The notes under the pieces: generated by a model
Databases searched by the model: none
What the model saw: the letters and a program-made list of their open reading frames with translations, nothing else
What the model was told of the DNA's origin: nothing
NCBI GenBank assembly: GCA_031285245.1
Contig: JAITWN010000105.1
Coordinates: forward strand, 1-6,697
Origin: Chromatiales bacterium
Lineage (GTDB): Bacteria > Pseudomonadota > Gammaproteobacteria > SZUA-140
DNA: 6,697 nucleotides
Direction of reading: 5' to 3'
Shown here: positions 1-6,163 of the stretch, piece after piece
Layout: every line of letters starts with the position of its first letter
Numbering within the stretch: the first letter of the stretch is position 1
Made by a program: the position numbers and the translations under genes

Positions 1-353
1 AGCAACATATTCACTGCATCGAGATTACCGCGATGAGCTGCGCGCATCAGTGCTGTCCAGCCTTCTTTATCGCTGGTATCGATCGCGGCGCCATGATCGA
101 GCAGCAGTGTGATCATCTCGACGTCGCCCGTACGCGCCGCGTGCATGAGCGCCGTCCAACCATAAGCATTGCGCTCATCGACATCCGCGCCGTTAGCTAG
201 CATCTCCGTCACGCGCGTCGGGCTATCGTGCATGACCGATTTCATCAGATCAGTATTGCGATCACAGCCCGCAAGCAGCAGCATCGCCACCAAAGCCAGG
301 CCAACGCGCCAATCAGCGCACCGTTTAATGAGAAAAGATTTATGCGTAGTCAT
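1..353 (-). CDS. Ankyrin-repeat lipoprotein, N-terminal part (cut by window edge)
   Basis: Reading the minus strand from the ATG at 353 gives 117 codons that stay open to the window edge; the C-terminus lies outside. The N-terminus is a lipoprotein signal: basic residues K5, K10, R11 and R16, a hydrophobic stretch at about 17-28, and the lipobox LLAGC with the lipidated cysteine at C30. Residue +2 is Asp (D31), which in E. coli is the Lol-avoidance signal keeping lipoproteins in the inner membrane, so periplasmic-side inner-membrane anchoring is inferred. Ankyrin repeats follow: a degenerate one at about 34-62, a clear one at 63-95 (GWTALMHAA, then LLLDHGA), and a third from 96 (GWTALMRAA). 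These are protein-binding scaffolds; the partner is unknown. An in-frame ATG at 371 would add six residues, two of them acidic, ahead of the signal peptide, so 353 is preferred. It is divergent from the zinc-ribbon gene. Confidence 0.87.
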   Translation of the reverse strand, partial: MTTHKSFLIKRCADWRVGLALVAMLLLAGCDRNTDLMKSVMHDSPTRVTEMLANGADVDERNAYGWTALMHAARTGDVEMITLLLDHGAAIDTSDKEGWTALMRAAHRGNLDAVNML

Positions 354-361
354 GGGCTCAG

Positions 362-370
362 ATTCTACCA
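362..370 (-). promoter_or_regulatory. Candidate extended -10 promoter for the ankyrin lipoprotein
   Basis: On the minus strand this reads TGGTAGAAT, an extended -10 (TGn) followed by a five-of-six match to TATAAT. Transcription would begin around 353-356, at or within a few bases of the ATG at 353. The mRNA would then be leaderless or nearly so, and the alternative ATG at 371 would be excluded. No convincing -35 box was seen. The call rests on the motif alone and on its likeness to the candidates at 774-782 and 2157-2165. Confidence 0.35.
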
Positions 371-439
371 TGAAGCTTCACCGCCGCTGGCCTCACCTGC
401 CTACGCCCGCTATGATGAGCGCCACTCATTCAATGATTC

Positions 440-751
440 ATGGCAATGAAGCCCTTTCCCTGCCCTAAGTGTCATCAAGACACCATCGCGCTCAAAGACA
501 AATATCTGGCCGCAATATGGATGGTCATCCGCTGCGGCAACTGCGGCACGCGCCTCTGCGCCCATCCACTGCTCATGACCTTGCTCTACTTTATCTATTT
601 CTGGGTCATCGCGGCCTGTGTGTTCTGGGCCTGGTACCATCGCAGCGCGACGCCACTGATATGGATGCTCGTACTGTGGACACTGCTCGACATCATCAAC
701 ATCCGCTACATGCCGCTAAAAGCGCTACGCGCGCAGACGCCGAAAGTTTAG
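440..751 (+). CDS. Small membrane protein with CxxC-20-CxxC zinc ribbon
   Basis: This is a 103-residue protein of unknown role. CPKC (8-11) and CGNC (32-35) are separated by exactly 20 residues and should form a zinc ribbon. The spacing fits the small-protein family described in TIGRFAMs as cxxc_20_cxxc, though membership was not tested. Two hydrophobic segments follow, at about 44-66 and 71-91, both rich in Trp, Tyr and Phe. They suggest a helical hairpin in the inner membrane, followed by a short basic tail (K94, R97, K102). The ATG at 440 is the first possible start after an in-frame TGA at 434; the ATG at 446 is an alternative. Neither has a good Shine-Dalgarno sequence. A weak -10-like TATGAT lies at 411-416. 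The gene stands alone, divergent from the ankyrin lipoprotein and about 100 bp before the kinase. Metal binding is likely; function cannot be assigned. Confidence 0.8.
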   Translation: MAMKPFPCPKCHQDTIALKDKYLAAIWMVIRCGNCGTRLCAHPLLMTLLYFIYFWVIAACVFWAWYHRSATPLIWMLVLWTLLDIINIRYMPLKALRAQTPKV

Positions 752-773
752 CCTAACGCCAGCAATTTCCCCT

Positions 774-782
774 TGTCATAAT
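774..782 (+). promoter_or_regulatory. Candidate extended -10 promoter for the kinase / pentapeptide unit
   Basis: The sequence TGTCATAAT is a TGn extension plus CATAAT, five of six matches to TATAAT, followed by CC. Transcription would start near 789, leaving a leader of about 64 nt before the ATG at 853. No good -35 box sits at normal spacing, which extended -10 promoters tolerate. Nothing else is apparent in the 752-852 gap: no clear terminator hairpin and no tRNA. Confidence 0.4.
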
Positions 783-852
783 CCCACAGTGTTATTCTTC
801 ATCATCAGCAACGACTGATTTTTCGCACACCCCCACAGCTCAACGATACACA

Positions 853-1728
853 ATGGCAAACATCCTCGGCATCGGCGTTGCCGTGCTCGATATCATCAAT
901 ACTGTCGATGGCTATCCGCCCGAGGATGCGAAGGTACGCGCGCTTTCGCAGCGCGTGGCTTGCGGGGGTAATGCGGCGAATACGCTGGCGGTGCTGGCAA
1001 CTCTGGGGCATCACTGCGCGCTGGCGGCGACGTTTGCTGACGATGCGGACGGACGTAGGCTGCGCGAGGATCTAAGTGCGCTCGGCGTTGATACTGCGCC
1101 TTGTCGCATTCATGCCAGCGGCCGCACGCCGGTGTCTTACATCTTGCACAATCGCCGCAATGGTTCGCGCACTATCGTGCATCATCGCGAGCTGCCTGAA
1201 TACGATAACGCTGATTTCGCGCGGCTTGCACTCGCCAATTACGATTGGCTACATTTCGAGGGCCGAAGTGTCGCGGCAACGCGGCGCATGCTGGAACATG
1301 CCCGCGCGGCTCGCGTACCAATGATCTCGCTCGAAGTGGAAAAACCGCGCGATGGCATCGAAGCATTGTTCGACGTGCCACCAGTGCTTCTGTTCGGGCG
1401 TGATTACGTTTCATCGGTAACGAGTGCTGAAACACCAGAGGATTTTCTGCGCGCTATGCATGCACACTATCTGGAGAAACAAATCGTGTGTGCTTGGGGT
1501 AAGGCAGGCGCTTACGCCATTGATCACACAGGCGAGCTGCTGCGCAGCCCAGCCTTCAAACCCGAACATTTAGTTGATACGCTCGGCGCGGGTGATACTT
1601 TCAATGCCGGCATGATCGATGCGCTGCTCAAAAAAGAAACGCTGGCACAGGCGCTCGCCAGCGCGTGCCGATTGGCTGGTGAAAAATGTGGTACCGAAGG
1701 CATCGCTCGCGTCTTGCACACGGAATGA
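853..1728 (+). CDS. PfkB-family sugar kinase, ketohexokinase-like
   Basis: This 291-residue ribokinase/PfkB-family kinase is predicted to phosphorylate a sugar, most likely a ketohexose such as fructose, with ATP in the cytoplasm. The anion-hole and catalytic signature DTLGAGDTFNAG is at 242-253, with D248 as the catalytic base. Sugar-contact residues expected from human ketohexokinase are present: D13 (human D15), G39, N40 and N43 in GGNAAN (human G41, N42, N45). Compared with the human enzyme as I recall it, several less general stretches also match: EGR after W233-type hydrophobics (here LHFEGR), SLEVEKPR, IVCAWGKAGA, and AGEKCG near the C-terminus. It therefore fits the ketohexokinase branch better than ribokinase, 6-phosphofructokinase or bacterial fructokinase. 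Length is close to the human protein (298). The start aligns with the family N-terminus, but no Shine-Dalgarno sequence is evident. The pentapeptide gene follows after 3 bp. Substrate, and whether the 1-position is phosphorylated, are inferred. Confidence 0.9.
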   Translation: MANILGIGVAVLDIINTVDGYPPEDAKVRALSQRVACGGNAANTLAVLATLGHHCALAATFADDADGRRLREDLSALGVDTAPCRIHASGRTPVSYILHNRRNGSRTIVHHRELPEYDNADFARLALANYDWLHFEGRSVAATRRMLEHARAARVPMISLEVEKPRDGIEALFDVPPVLLFGRDYVSSVTSAETPEDFLRAMHAHYLEKQIVCAWGKAGAYAIDHTGELLRSPAFKPEHLVDTLGAGDTFNAGMIDALLKKETLAQALASACRLAGEKCGTEGIARVLHTE

Positions 1729-1731
1729 ATC

Positions 1732-2109
1732 ATGGTCGAAATCTACGATAAAAAAGGCTTCATCGAACTATTTCGTTTCGATGGCCACAGTCTCGTTGGC
1801 GCGAATCTCACGCGTGCTGAACTGCCTGAAGCCAATCTCGTGCAGTGCGATCTGCGGCGCGTAAATCTCTCGCATGCTGTGCTTACGCATGCGGATTTGC
1901 GTCTTGCTGACCTGCGCGCGGCGGATCTGTCGCATGCAGACCTTAGCGGCGCGGATTTTTCCGGCTCGGATCTGCGCGATGCCAATCTTGCGCACGCCAA
2001 GCTCGAAGGCACGCGTTTTGATGGCGCGCAGATGGAAGGCGCATGCCTGCCGAACAGCAGTGGTCTTGCCGGTATCAGCGTACGCGTGGAAAAAACTCCC
2101 GATAAATAA
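1732..2109 (+). CDS. Pentapeptide-repeat protein
   Basis: This 125-residue protein is built almost wholly of A(D/N)LxX pentapeptides. The central Leu, Phe or Met falls on every fifth residue from L21 to L106 without a break, which makes 18 repeats, or about 4.5 turns of a right-handed quadrilateral beta-helix. A short non-repeat N-terminus (1-20) and a tail of about 19 residues flank the solenoid. No signal peptide or membrane segment is seen, so it is probably cytosolic. Some pentapeptide proteins, such as Qnr and MfpA, mimic DNA and bind gyrase. Those are longer, and this one lacks their obvious loops, so no gyrase role is claimed. It starts 3 bp after the kinase stop, with GGA at 1722-1724 as a possible ribosome-binding site, and should share the kinase transcript. 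Function is unknown. Confidence 0.9.
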   Translation: MVEIYDKKGFIELFRFDGHSLVGANLTRAELPEANLVQCDLRRVNLSHAVLTHADLRLADLRAADLSHADLSGADFSGSDLRDANLAHAKLEGTRFDGAQMEGACLPNSSGLAGISVRVEKTPDK

Positions 2110-2156
2110 CCCGCAGAAATAATCTCCGCCGTGCTTCCCGAGCGCGCACGCAGACC

Positions 2157-2165
2157 TGTTACAAT
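2157..2165 (+). promoter_or_regulatory. Candidate extended -10 promoter for uvrD
   Basis: The sequence TGTTACAAT is a TGn extension plus TACAAT, five of six matches to the -10 consensus, followed by CC. Transcription would start near 2172, giving a leader of about 35 nt. AGGT at 2196-2199 lies about 8 nt before the ATG and is a plausible ribosome-binding site. The -35 region is poor. No LexA box (CTGT-N8-ACAG) was seen in 2110-2206, although E. coli uvrD is SOS-regulated. Confidence 0.5.
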
Positions 2166-2206
2166 CCTGGGCTGATTTTCCCCGCAATCATTCTCAGGTC
2201 GCCCTC

Positions 2207-4417
2207 ATGGACGTAAGCCGACTCCTTGATTCATTGAACGACGCGCAGCGCGAAGCGGTGAGCATGCCACCTGGTCATGCGCTCATTCTCGCCGGCGCCG
2301 GTAGCGGTAAGACCCGCGTGCTTGTGCACCGCATTGCCTGGCTCATTCAGGTACAGCATGTTTCGCCGTTCGCGATTCTCTCTGTCACCTTCACCAATAA
2401 AGCCGCCGCCGAAATGCGCGGACGTATCGAGCAGATGCTCGGCACGCCGGCAAGCGGTATGTGGGTCGGCACGTTCCATGGTCTTGCGCATCGTTTGCTG
2501 CGCACGCATTGGCGCGAAGCAGGCTTGCCACAGACGTTTCAGATTCTCGATTCTGAAGATCAGTACCGCATGATTCGCCGTCTGCTGAAAGCGATGGATC
2601 TCGATGAAGCACAGTGGCCGCCGAAGCAGGTGCAGTGGTTCATCAATGGACAGAAGGATGAAGGCCGGCGCGCCAAGCATATCGATGATCGCGGTGATCC
2701 TTATGCGCGGCAGATGCTGCGCATCTATCAAGCTTATGAAGAAGCCTGTCAGCGCGCCGGCGTGGTTGATTTTGCTGAGCTGCTGCTGCGCGCGCATGAG
2801 CTGTGGCGCGATCATCCGCAGGTGCTCACACATTATCAAAATCGCTTCCGCCATGTGCTGGTCGATGAGTTTCAGGATACCAATGCCATTCAGTACGCGT
2901 GGCTGCGCATACTCACGCAGCATGGCAACAATTATCTGTTCGTGGTCGGCGATGATGATCAGTCGATTTATGGCTGGCGCGGCGCGCGCATCGAAAACAT
3001 TCAGCGCTTCAGCCAGGACTATCCCGGCACGCGCATGATTCGTCTGGAACAGAACTATCGCTCCACCGGCACCATTCTCGGTGCCGCCAACGCGCTCATC
3101 GATCACAACGAAGGACGTCTCGGCAAAAATCTGTGGACCGATGGCGGCGATGGTGAGCCGATTCGCCTTTATGCCGCGTTCAATGATCTCGAAGAAGCGC
3201 GCTTCATCGTCGATCGTTTGAAGCGCTGGGTCGAGGATGGAAATCGCCGCGCAGATGCCGCGATTCTCTATCGCTCGAACGCGCAGTCACGCGTGATCGA
3301 AGAAGCACTGCTCGGCGCCGGCATGCCGTATCGCGTCTACGGCGGTTTTCGCTTCTTCGAACGCGCGGAAATCAAAGATGCGCTCGCGTATTTACGTCTG
3401 ATGGCGAATCGCAACGATGATCCGTCGTTCGAGCGTGTGGTCAATACGCCAACGCGCGGCATCGGCGAGCGCACGCTGGAGATGGTGCGTGAACGCGCAC
3501 GCGCGCAAAGCATTACGCTATGGCAATCAGCGCGTGAGATATGCGCCGGCACTGAGCTTGCCGCGCGCAGTGCGAGTGCGCTACGCGTATTCCTTGATCT
3601 CATCGACAAGCTCGATAATGATGCGAGCGCGCTACCGCTATTTGAGCAGGTCGATCACGCCATTCAGAAGAGCGGCCTCACCGCCTATTACGAAAAAGAA
3701 AAAGGCGAACGCGGCCAGGCACGCGTGGAAAACCTTGATGAACTTGTCAGCGCGGCGCGTCAGTTTGAATGCTCGCCTGAAGAAGGCGTCGAAATGACAC
3801 CGCTCGCCGCCTTCCTTTCTCACGCGGCGCTCGAAGCCGGTGAAGGTCAGGCCGATGAACACAGCGATTGCGTGCAGATGATGACCTTGCACTCGGCGAA
3901 GGGTCTGGAATTTCCGCTGGTGTTTCTCGTTGGCATGGAAGAAGGCATGTTCCCCCATGCGCGCTCGGTGGAAGAGCCGGGACGTCTAGAAGAAGAACGC
4001 CGACTTTGTTACGTCGGCATCACGCGCGCCAAGCGCCTGCTTTATCTGACGCATGCAGAGATGCGGCGTTTGCATGGCTCAGAGATGTTTCAATCGCCAT
4101 CGCGATTCATCATGGAAGTGCCCGTGGAATTGATCGAAGAAGTGCGTACACGTAGCACGCGCACGGCGCCTTCGGGTTATTCATCGCCTGCGGCCGCGCC
4201 GCAGCGCGCCGCAGCGCCGGTGCGGCGCGCGAGTCCGGCAGAAGCTGCACCGCCCGGTGGATTGCGTCTTGGCCAACGTGTGACGCATGCCAAATTCGGC
4301 GAAGGCGTCATTCTGGGTTACGAAGGAGAGGGCAGCCAGGCGCGCGTACAGGTGAATTTCAAACAGGCTGGCAGCAAATGGCTGGTAATGGCTTATGCCA
4401 AGCTCGAAGCCGTCTAA
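2207..4417 (+). CDS. uvrD: DNA helicase II (UvrD), superfamily 1A 3'-5' helicase
   Basis: This ATP-driven 3'-5' helicase removes the UvrC-incised oligonucleotide in excision repair and unwinds nicked strands in mismatch repair. All SF1 motifs are intact: Walker A AGAGSGKT at 29-36 (K35), motif Ia TFTNKAAAEM, motif II VDEFQDT with D220 and E221, motif III GDDDQSIYGWRG at 248-259, motif IV QNYRST with R285, motif V TLHSAKGLEFP at 560-570, and motif VI YVGITRA with arginine finger R607. A low-complexity Ala/Pro/Arg linker (about 648-684) leads to the C-terminal Tudor-like domain (about 688-736: GQRVTHAKFGEG and KWLV), which in UvrD/PcrA contacts RNA polymerase. At 736 residues it is slightly longer than E. 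coli UvrD (720), mostly because of the linker. The start MDVSRLLDSLND matches the E. coli N-terminus. The stop overlaps or nearly meets tag. PcrA or Rep are less likely given the close UvrD match. Confidence 0.98.
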   Translation: MDVSRLLDSLNDAQREAVSMPPGHALILAGAGSGKTRVLVHRIAWLIQVQHVSPFAILSVTFTNKAAAEMRGRIEQMLGTPASGMWVGTFHGLAHRLLRTHWREAGLPQTFQILDSEDQYRMIRRLLKAMDLDEAQWPPKQVQWFINGQKDEGRRAKHIDDRGDPYARQMLRIYQAYEEACQRAGVVDFAELLLRAHELWRDHPQVLTHYQNRFRHVLVDEFQDTNAIQYAWLRILTQHGNNYLFVVGDDDQSIYGWRGARIENIQRFSQDYPGTRMIRLEQNYRSTGTILGAANALIDHNEGRLGKNLWTDGGDGEPIRLYAAFNDLEEARFIVDRLKRWVEDGNRRADAAILYRSNAQSRVIEEALLGAGMPYRVYGGFRFFERAEIKDALAYLRLMANRNDDPSFERVVNTPTRGIGERTLEMVRERARAQSITLWQSAREICAGTELAARSASALRVFLDLIDKLDNDASALPLFEQVDHAIQKSGLTAYYEKEKGERGQARVENLDELVSAARQFECSPEEGVEMTPLAAFLSHAALEAGEGQADEHSDCVQMMTLHSAKGLEFPLVFLVGMEEGMFPHARSVEEPGRLEEERRLCYVGITRAKRLLYLTHAEMRRLHGSEMFQSPSRFIMEVPVELIEEVRTRSTRTAPSGYSSPAAAPQRAAAPVRRASPAEAAPPGGLRLGQRVTHAKFGEGVILGYEGEGSQARVQVNFKQAGSKWLVMAYAKLEAV
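4204..4230. repeat. Perfect 10 bp inverted repeat inside the uvrD linker
   Basis: GCGCGCCGCA (4204-4213) and TGCGGCGCGC (4221-4230) are perfect inverted arms around a 7 nt loop. They lie in the part of uvrD that encodes the Ala/Pro/Arg linker between the helicase core and the Tudor-like domain. As RNA this would be a very stable GC stem. It may simply reflect GC-rich Ala and Arg codons. Confidence 0.6.
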
Positions 4418-4979
4418 TGTAAACGCGCCGGTGCGCTGCGGCTGGTGCGGAGAAGACCCGCTCTACATCGAATATCACGATCATGAGTGGGGCGTACCCG
4501 CGCACGATGATCGGCATCTGTTCGAGATGCTGATTCTCGAAGGCGCGCAGGCGGGGCTGAGCTGGATCACCATTCTGCGCAAGCGCGAAAACTATCGCGC
4601 GGCCTTTAAAAATTTTGACGCGGTACGCATCGCGAATTACGGCGAGGAAGACATCATGCGTTTGCTCGCCAATCCCGGCATCGTGCGTAATCGTCTCAAA
4701 GTGGAAGCTGCGATCCGCAACGCGCGCGGCACGCTCGCGATCAAAGAAAAGCATGGCTCACTCGATAATTTTTTATGGCGTTACGTCGAGCATACTCCAG
4801 TGCAAAACGCTTGGGCGTCGCTAGCCGAAGTTCCCGCAAGCACACCCGCCTCCGACGCCATGAGCAGAGACCTGCGCAAACTCGGCTTCAACTTCGTCGG
4901 CCCGACCATCTGCTACGCCTTCATGCAAGCGGTGGGCATGGTGAATGATCACGTGGTTGGATGTCATCGTCATGCCTGA
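4395..4979 (+). CDS. tag: DNA-3-methyladenine glycosylase I (Tag)
   Basis: This base-excision glycosylase cuts 3-methyladenine (and some 3-methylguanine) from alkylated DNA, leaving an abasic site. The zinc-snap ligands of E. coli Tag are all present: C15, H28, H186 and C190 (E. coli C4, H17, H175, C179). The base pocket is also conserved: W17, Y27, E49 and W57 (E. coli W6, Y16, E38, W46). Other family stretches include YHDHEWGVP, EGAQAGLSWITIL, GFNFVGPTICYAFMQA and VNDHVVGC. The protein ends four residues after the last zinc ligand, slightly shorter than E. coli Tag. The start is uncertain. ATG 4395 gives 194 residues and overlaps uvrD by 23 bp. GTG 4431 gives 182 residues, starts at RCGW like E. 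coli Tag, and leaves a 13 bp gap. Neither has a clear Shine-Dalgarno sequence. Translational coupling to uvrD is likely either way, and no separate promoter is visible. Confidence 0.96.
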   Translation: MPSSKPSNVNAPVRCGWCGEDPLYIEYHDHEWGVPAHDDRHLFEMLILEGAQAGLSWITILRKRENYRAAFKNFDAVRIANYGEEDIMRLLANPGIVRNRLKVEAAIRNARGTLAIKEKHGSLDNFLWRYVEHTPVQNAWASLAEVPASTPASDAMSRDLRKLGFNFVGPTICYAFMQAVGMVNDHVVGCHRHA

Positions 4980-5010
4980 TGTTGGGCTTCATTGCATTCA
5001 GCCCAACCTA
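4980..5010. repeat. Dispersed-type intergenic palindrome (GTTGGGCT family)
   Basis: The arms GTTGGGCT (4981-4988) and AGCCCAAC (5000-5007) are perfect and enclose 11 nt. The flanks TG and CTA match a sort of palindrome familiar as a dispersed intergenic repeat in many proteobacteria (from memory, not searched). It begins at the base after the tag stop codon and lies between convergent genes. No T-run follows on either strand, so it is not a standard intrinsic terminator, though the hairpin could protect or end transcripts from both sides. Confidence 0.7.
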
Positions 5011-5033
5011 TGACTCTGGCAACCTTCCAATAA

Positions 5034-6080
5034 TTACAGCCTTGCTCCAAAATCAGCCGCGCAAAGCAGATGCAGATCGCCCACTGCCAACGCACGGGCT
5101 GCACGCACTGCGTTGACGCAAGCTCGCACGACGGCCTCACCTGCCATGGTGCAGAGCAGATTGAAGTCGCAGGCGTGAGCTTTCCCCGTTGCCAACGCAA
5201 ATAGCGTATCGCCGTCGCTCATGGTGTGCACCGGGCGCACAGCGCGGGCGAGTCCGTCATGACCGGCGCCTGCTAAGCGTTTGGCTTGCGCTTTGCTGAG
5301 TGGTGCATCGGTGGCGATGACGCCGATGGTGGTGTTGGTGCCGGATAATCCGAGGAGCGGTGCTTCGCCTGCGAGCAGTGCTGATACGGTGTTGCATAGC
5401 ATTTTTCTGTCACCATCGAGTGCGCCGGCGATCGGAGTACCGCTTGCGGGATCAACGACATCTCCCAAAGCGTTGACGGCGATCAACGCGCCCACAGTGA
5501 CACCACCGACACTGACCGCCGCCGTGCCGATGCCGCCTTTCATCGCGCGCGCCATGCCGAACAATTTACCAACCACCGCGCCAGCACCGGCACCGACATT
5601 TCCTTGCATGGGAGTTTGCGCTGATGCCGCTTTACATGCGGCATAACCCGCATCCGCATCCGGGCGGATGCGTGCATCACCGACGTGCAAATCAAACAAC
5701 ACCGCTGCTGGCACAATCGGCACACATTGACCAGGAGCGTTGCCAACACCTAAACCAATGCTGCATTCTTCCAACCAACGCATCACGCCGCAAGCGGCAT
5801 CAAGTCCCCAGGCACTGCCACCTGACAGCAGCACCGCATGCACGACATTGACCAGACTGGCGGGATCGAGCAGATCTGTTTCGCGCGTGCCCGGCGCGGC
5901 GCCGCGCACATCGACGCCGCCCACCGCGCCATCACGCGCGATGACGACGCTGCATCCCGTGGGGCGACGCGGATCGCTGTAATGACCAACTTCGATGCCA
6001 TGCACCAAAGTGATGCTGTCATGAAGCAGAGAGGATGGGAGTGACATCATGGAGACGCAAGCTAGTGGTGAACCATCCAT
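5034..6080 (-). CDS. P1-family (DmpA/NylC-type) self-processing peptidase or amidohydrolase
   Basis: This is a 348-residue N-terminal-nucleophile hydrolase of MEROPS family P1 (formerly S58), which includes DmpA, beta-peptidyl aminopeptidases and nylon oligomer hydrolase NylC. Members cleave themselves into two chains, freeing the nucleophile. The predicted cut is N249/T250 in GTNTTIG, giving an alpha chain of about 249 residues and a beta chain T250-L348 of 99. A Thr nucleophile fits NylC-like members, whereas DmpA and BapA use Ser. Other family signatures are HGIEVGHYSD (27-36), GGSAWGLD (87-94), GNVGAGAGA (160-168), KGGIGTAAV (181-189) and N203. K181 and N203 probably correspond to the catalytic Lys and Asn of NylC. 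Starts at 6050 (M11) or 6047 (M12) are equally possible, with no clear ribosome-binding site for any. No signal peptide is evident, so it is probably cytosolic. The natural substrate is unknown. It is convergent with tag and downstream of lplT. Confidence 0.92.
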   Translation of the reverse strand: MDGSPLACVSMMSLPSSLLHDSITLVHGIEVGHYSDPRRPTGCSVVIARDGAVGGVDVRGAAPGTRETDLLDPASLVNVVHAVLLSGGSAWGLDAACGVMRWLEECSIGLGVGNAPGQCVPIVPAAVLFDLHVGDARIRPDADAGYAACKAASAQTPMQGNVGAGAGAVVGKLFGMARAMKGGIGTAAVSVGGVTVGALIAVNALGDVVDPASGTPIAGALDGDRKMLCNTVSALLAGEAPLLGLSGTNTTIGVIATDAPLSKAQAKRLAGAGHDGLARAVRPVHTMSDGDTLFALATGKAHACDFNLLCTMAGEAVVRACVNAVRAARALAVGDLHLLCAADFGARL

Positions 6081-6093
6081 CGTACGACGATGG
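6077..6093. repeat. Palindrome overlapping the annotated peptidase start codon
   Basis: CCATCGT (6077-6083) and ACGATGG (6087-6093) are perfect inverted arms around ACG. The minus-strand ATG at 6080 lies inside one arm. If translation begins there, the start codon could be held in a short hairpin. If it begins at 6050 or 6047, the palindrome would sit in the leader and could be an operator. The function is a guess. Confidence 0.5.
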
Positions 6094-6163
6094 GTAGAGC
6101 CCGCTCATTGCGGATATTCACTGCAAGCGCAGATTGCTCGACCTACCTTCAGAGGATTACCGC

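Noticed and set aside
354..371. Start at the in-frame ATG at 371 for the ankyrin lipoprotein
   Set aside because: It would put acidic residues ahead of the signal peptide, and the ATG lies in or next to the candidate -10 element.
1768..2187. Minus-strand open frame of 139 codons opposite the pentapeptide gene, with its own 5-residue periodicity
   Set aside because: Its periodicity is the reverse complement of the true repeats; the plus-strand frame matches the A(D/N)LxX consensus much better.
2231..3106. Long open frame (291 codons) on the minus strand inside uvrD
   Set aside because: It lies wholly antisense to a certain gene, has no recognisable domain, and arises from GC-biased codon use on the opposite strand.
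4417..4422. ATGTAA start-stop at the uvrD end
   Set aside because: A two-codon ORF cannot be supported as a feature, and it is not in frame with tag.
5281..5646. Plus-strand open frame of 121 codons inside the peptidase gene
   Set aside because: It is antisense to a well-supported peptidase and is an Ala/Pro/Thr-rich low-complexity translation with no family resemblance.
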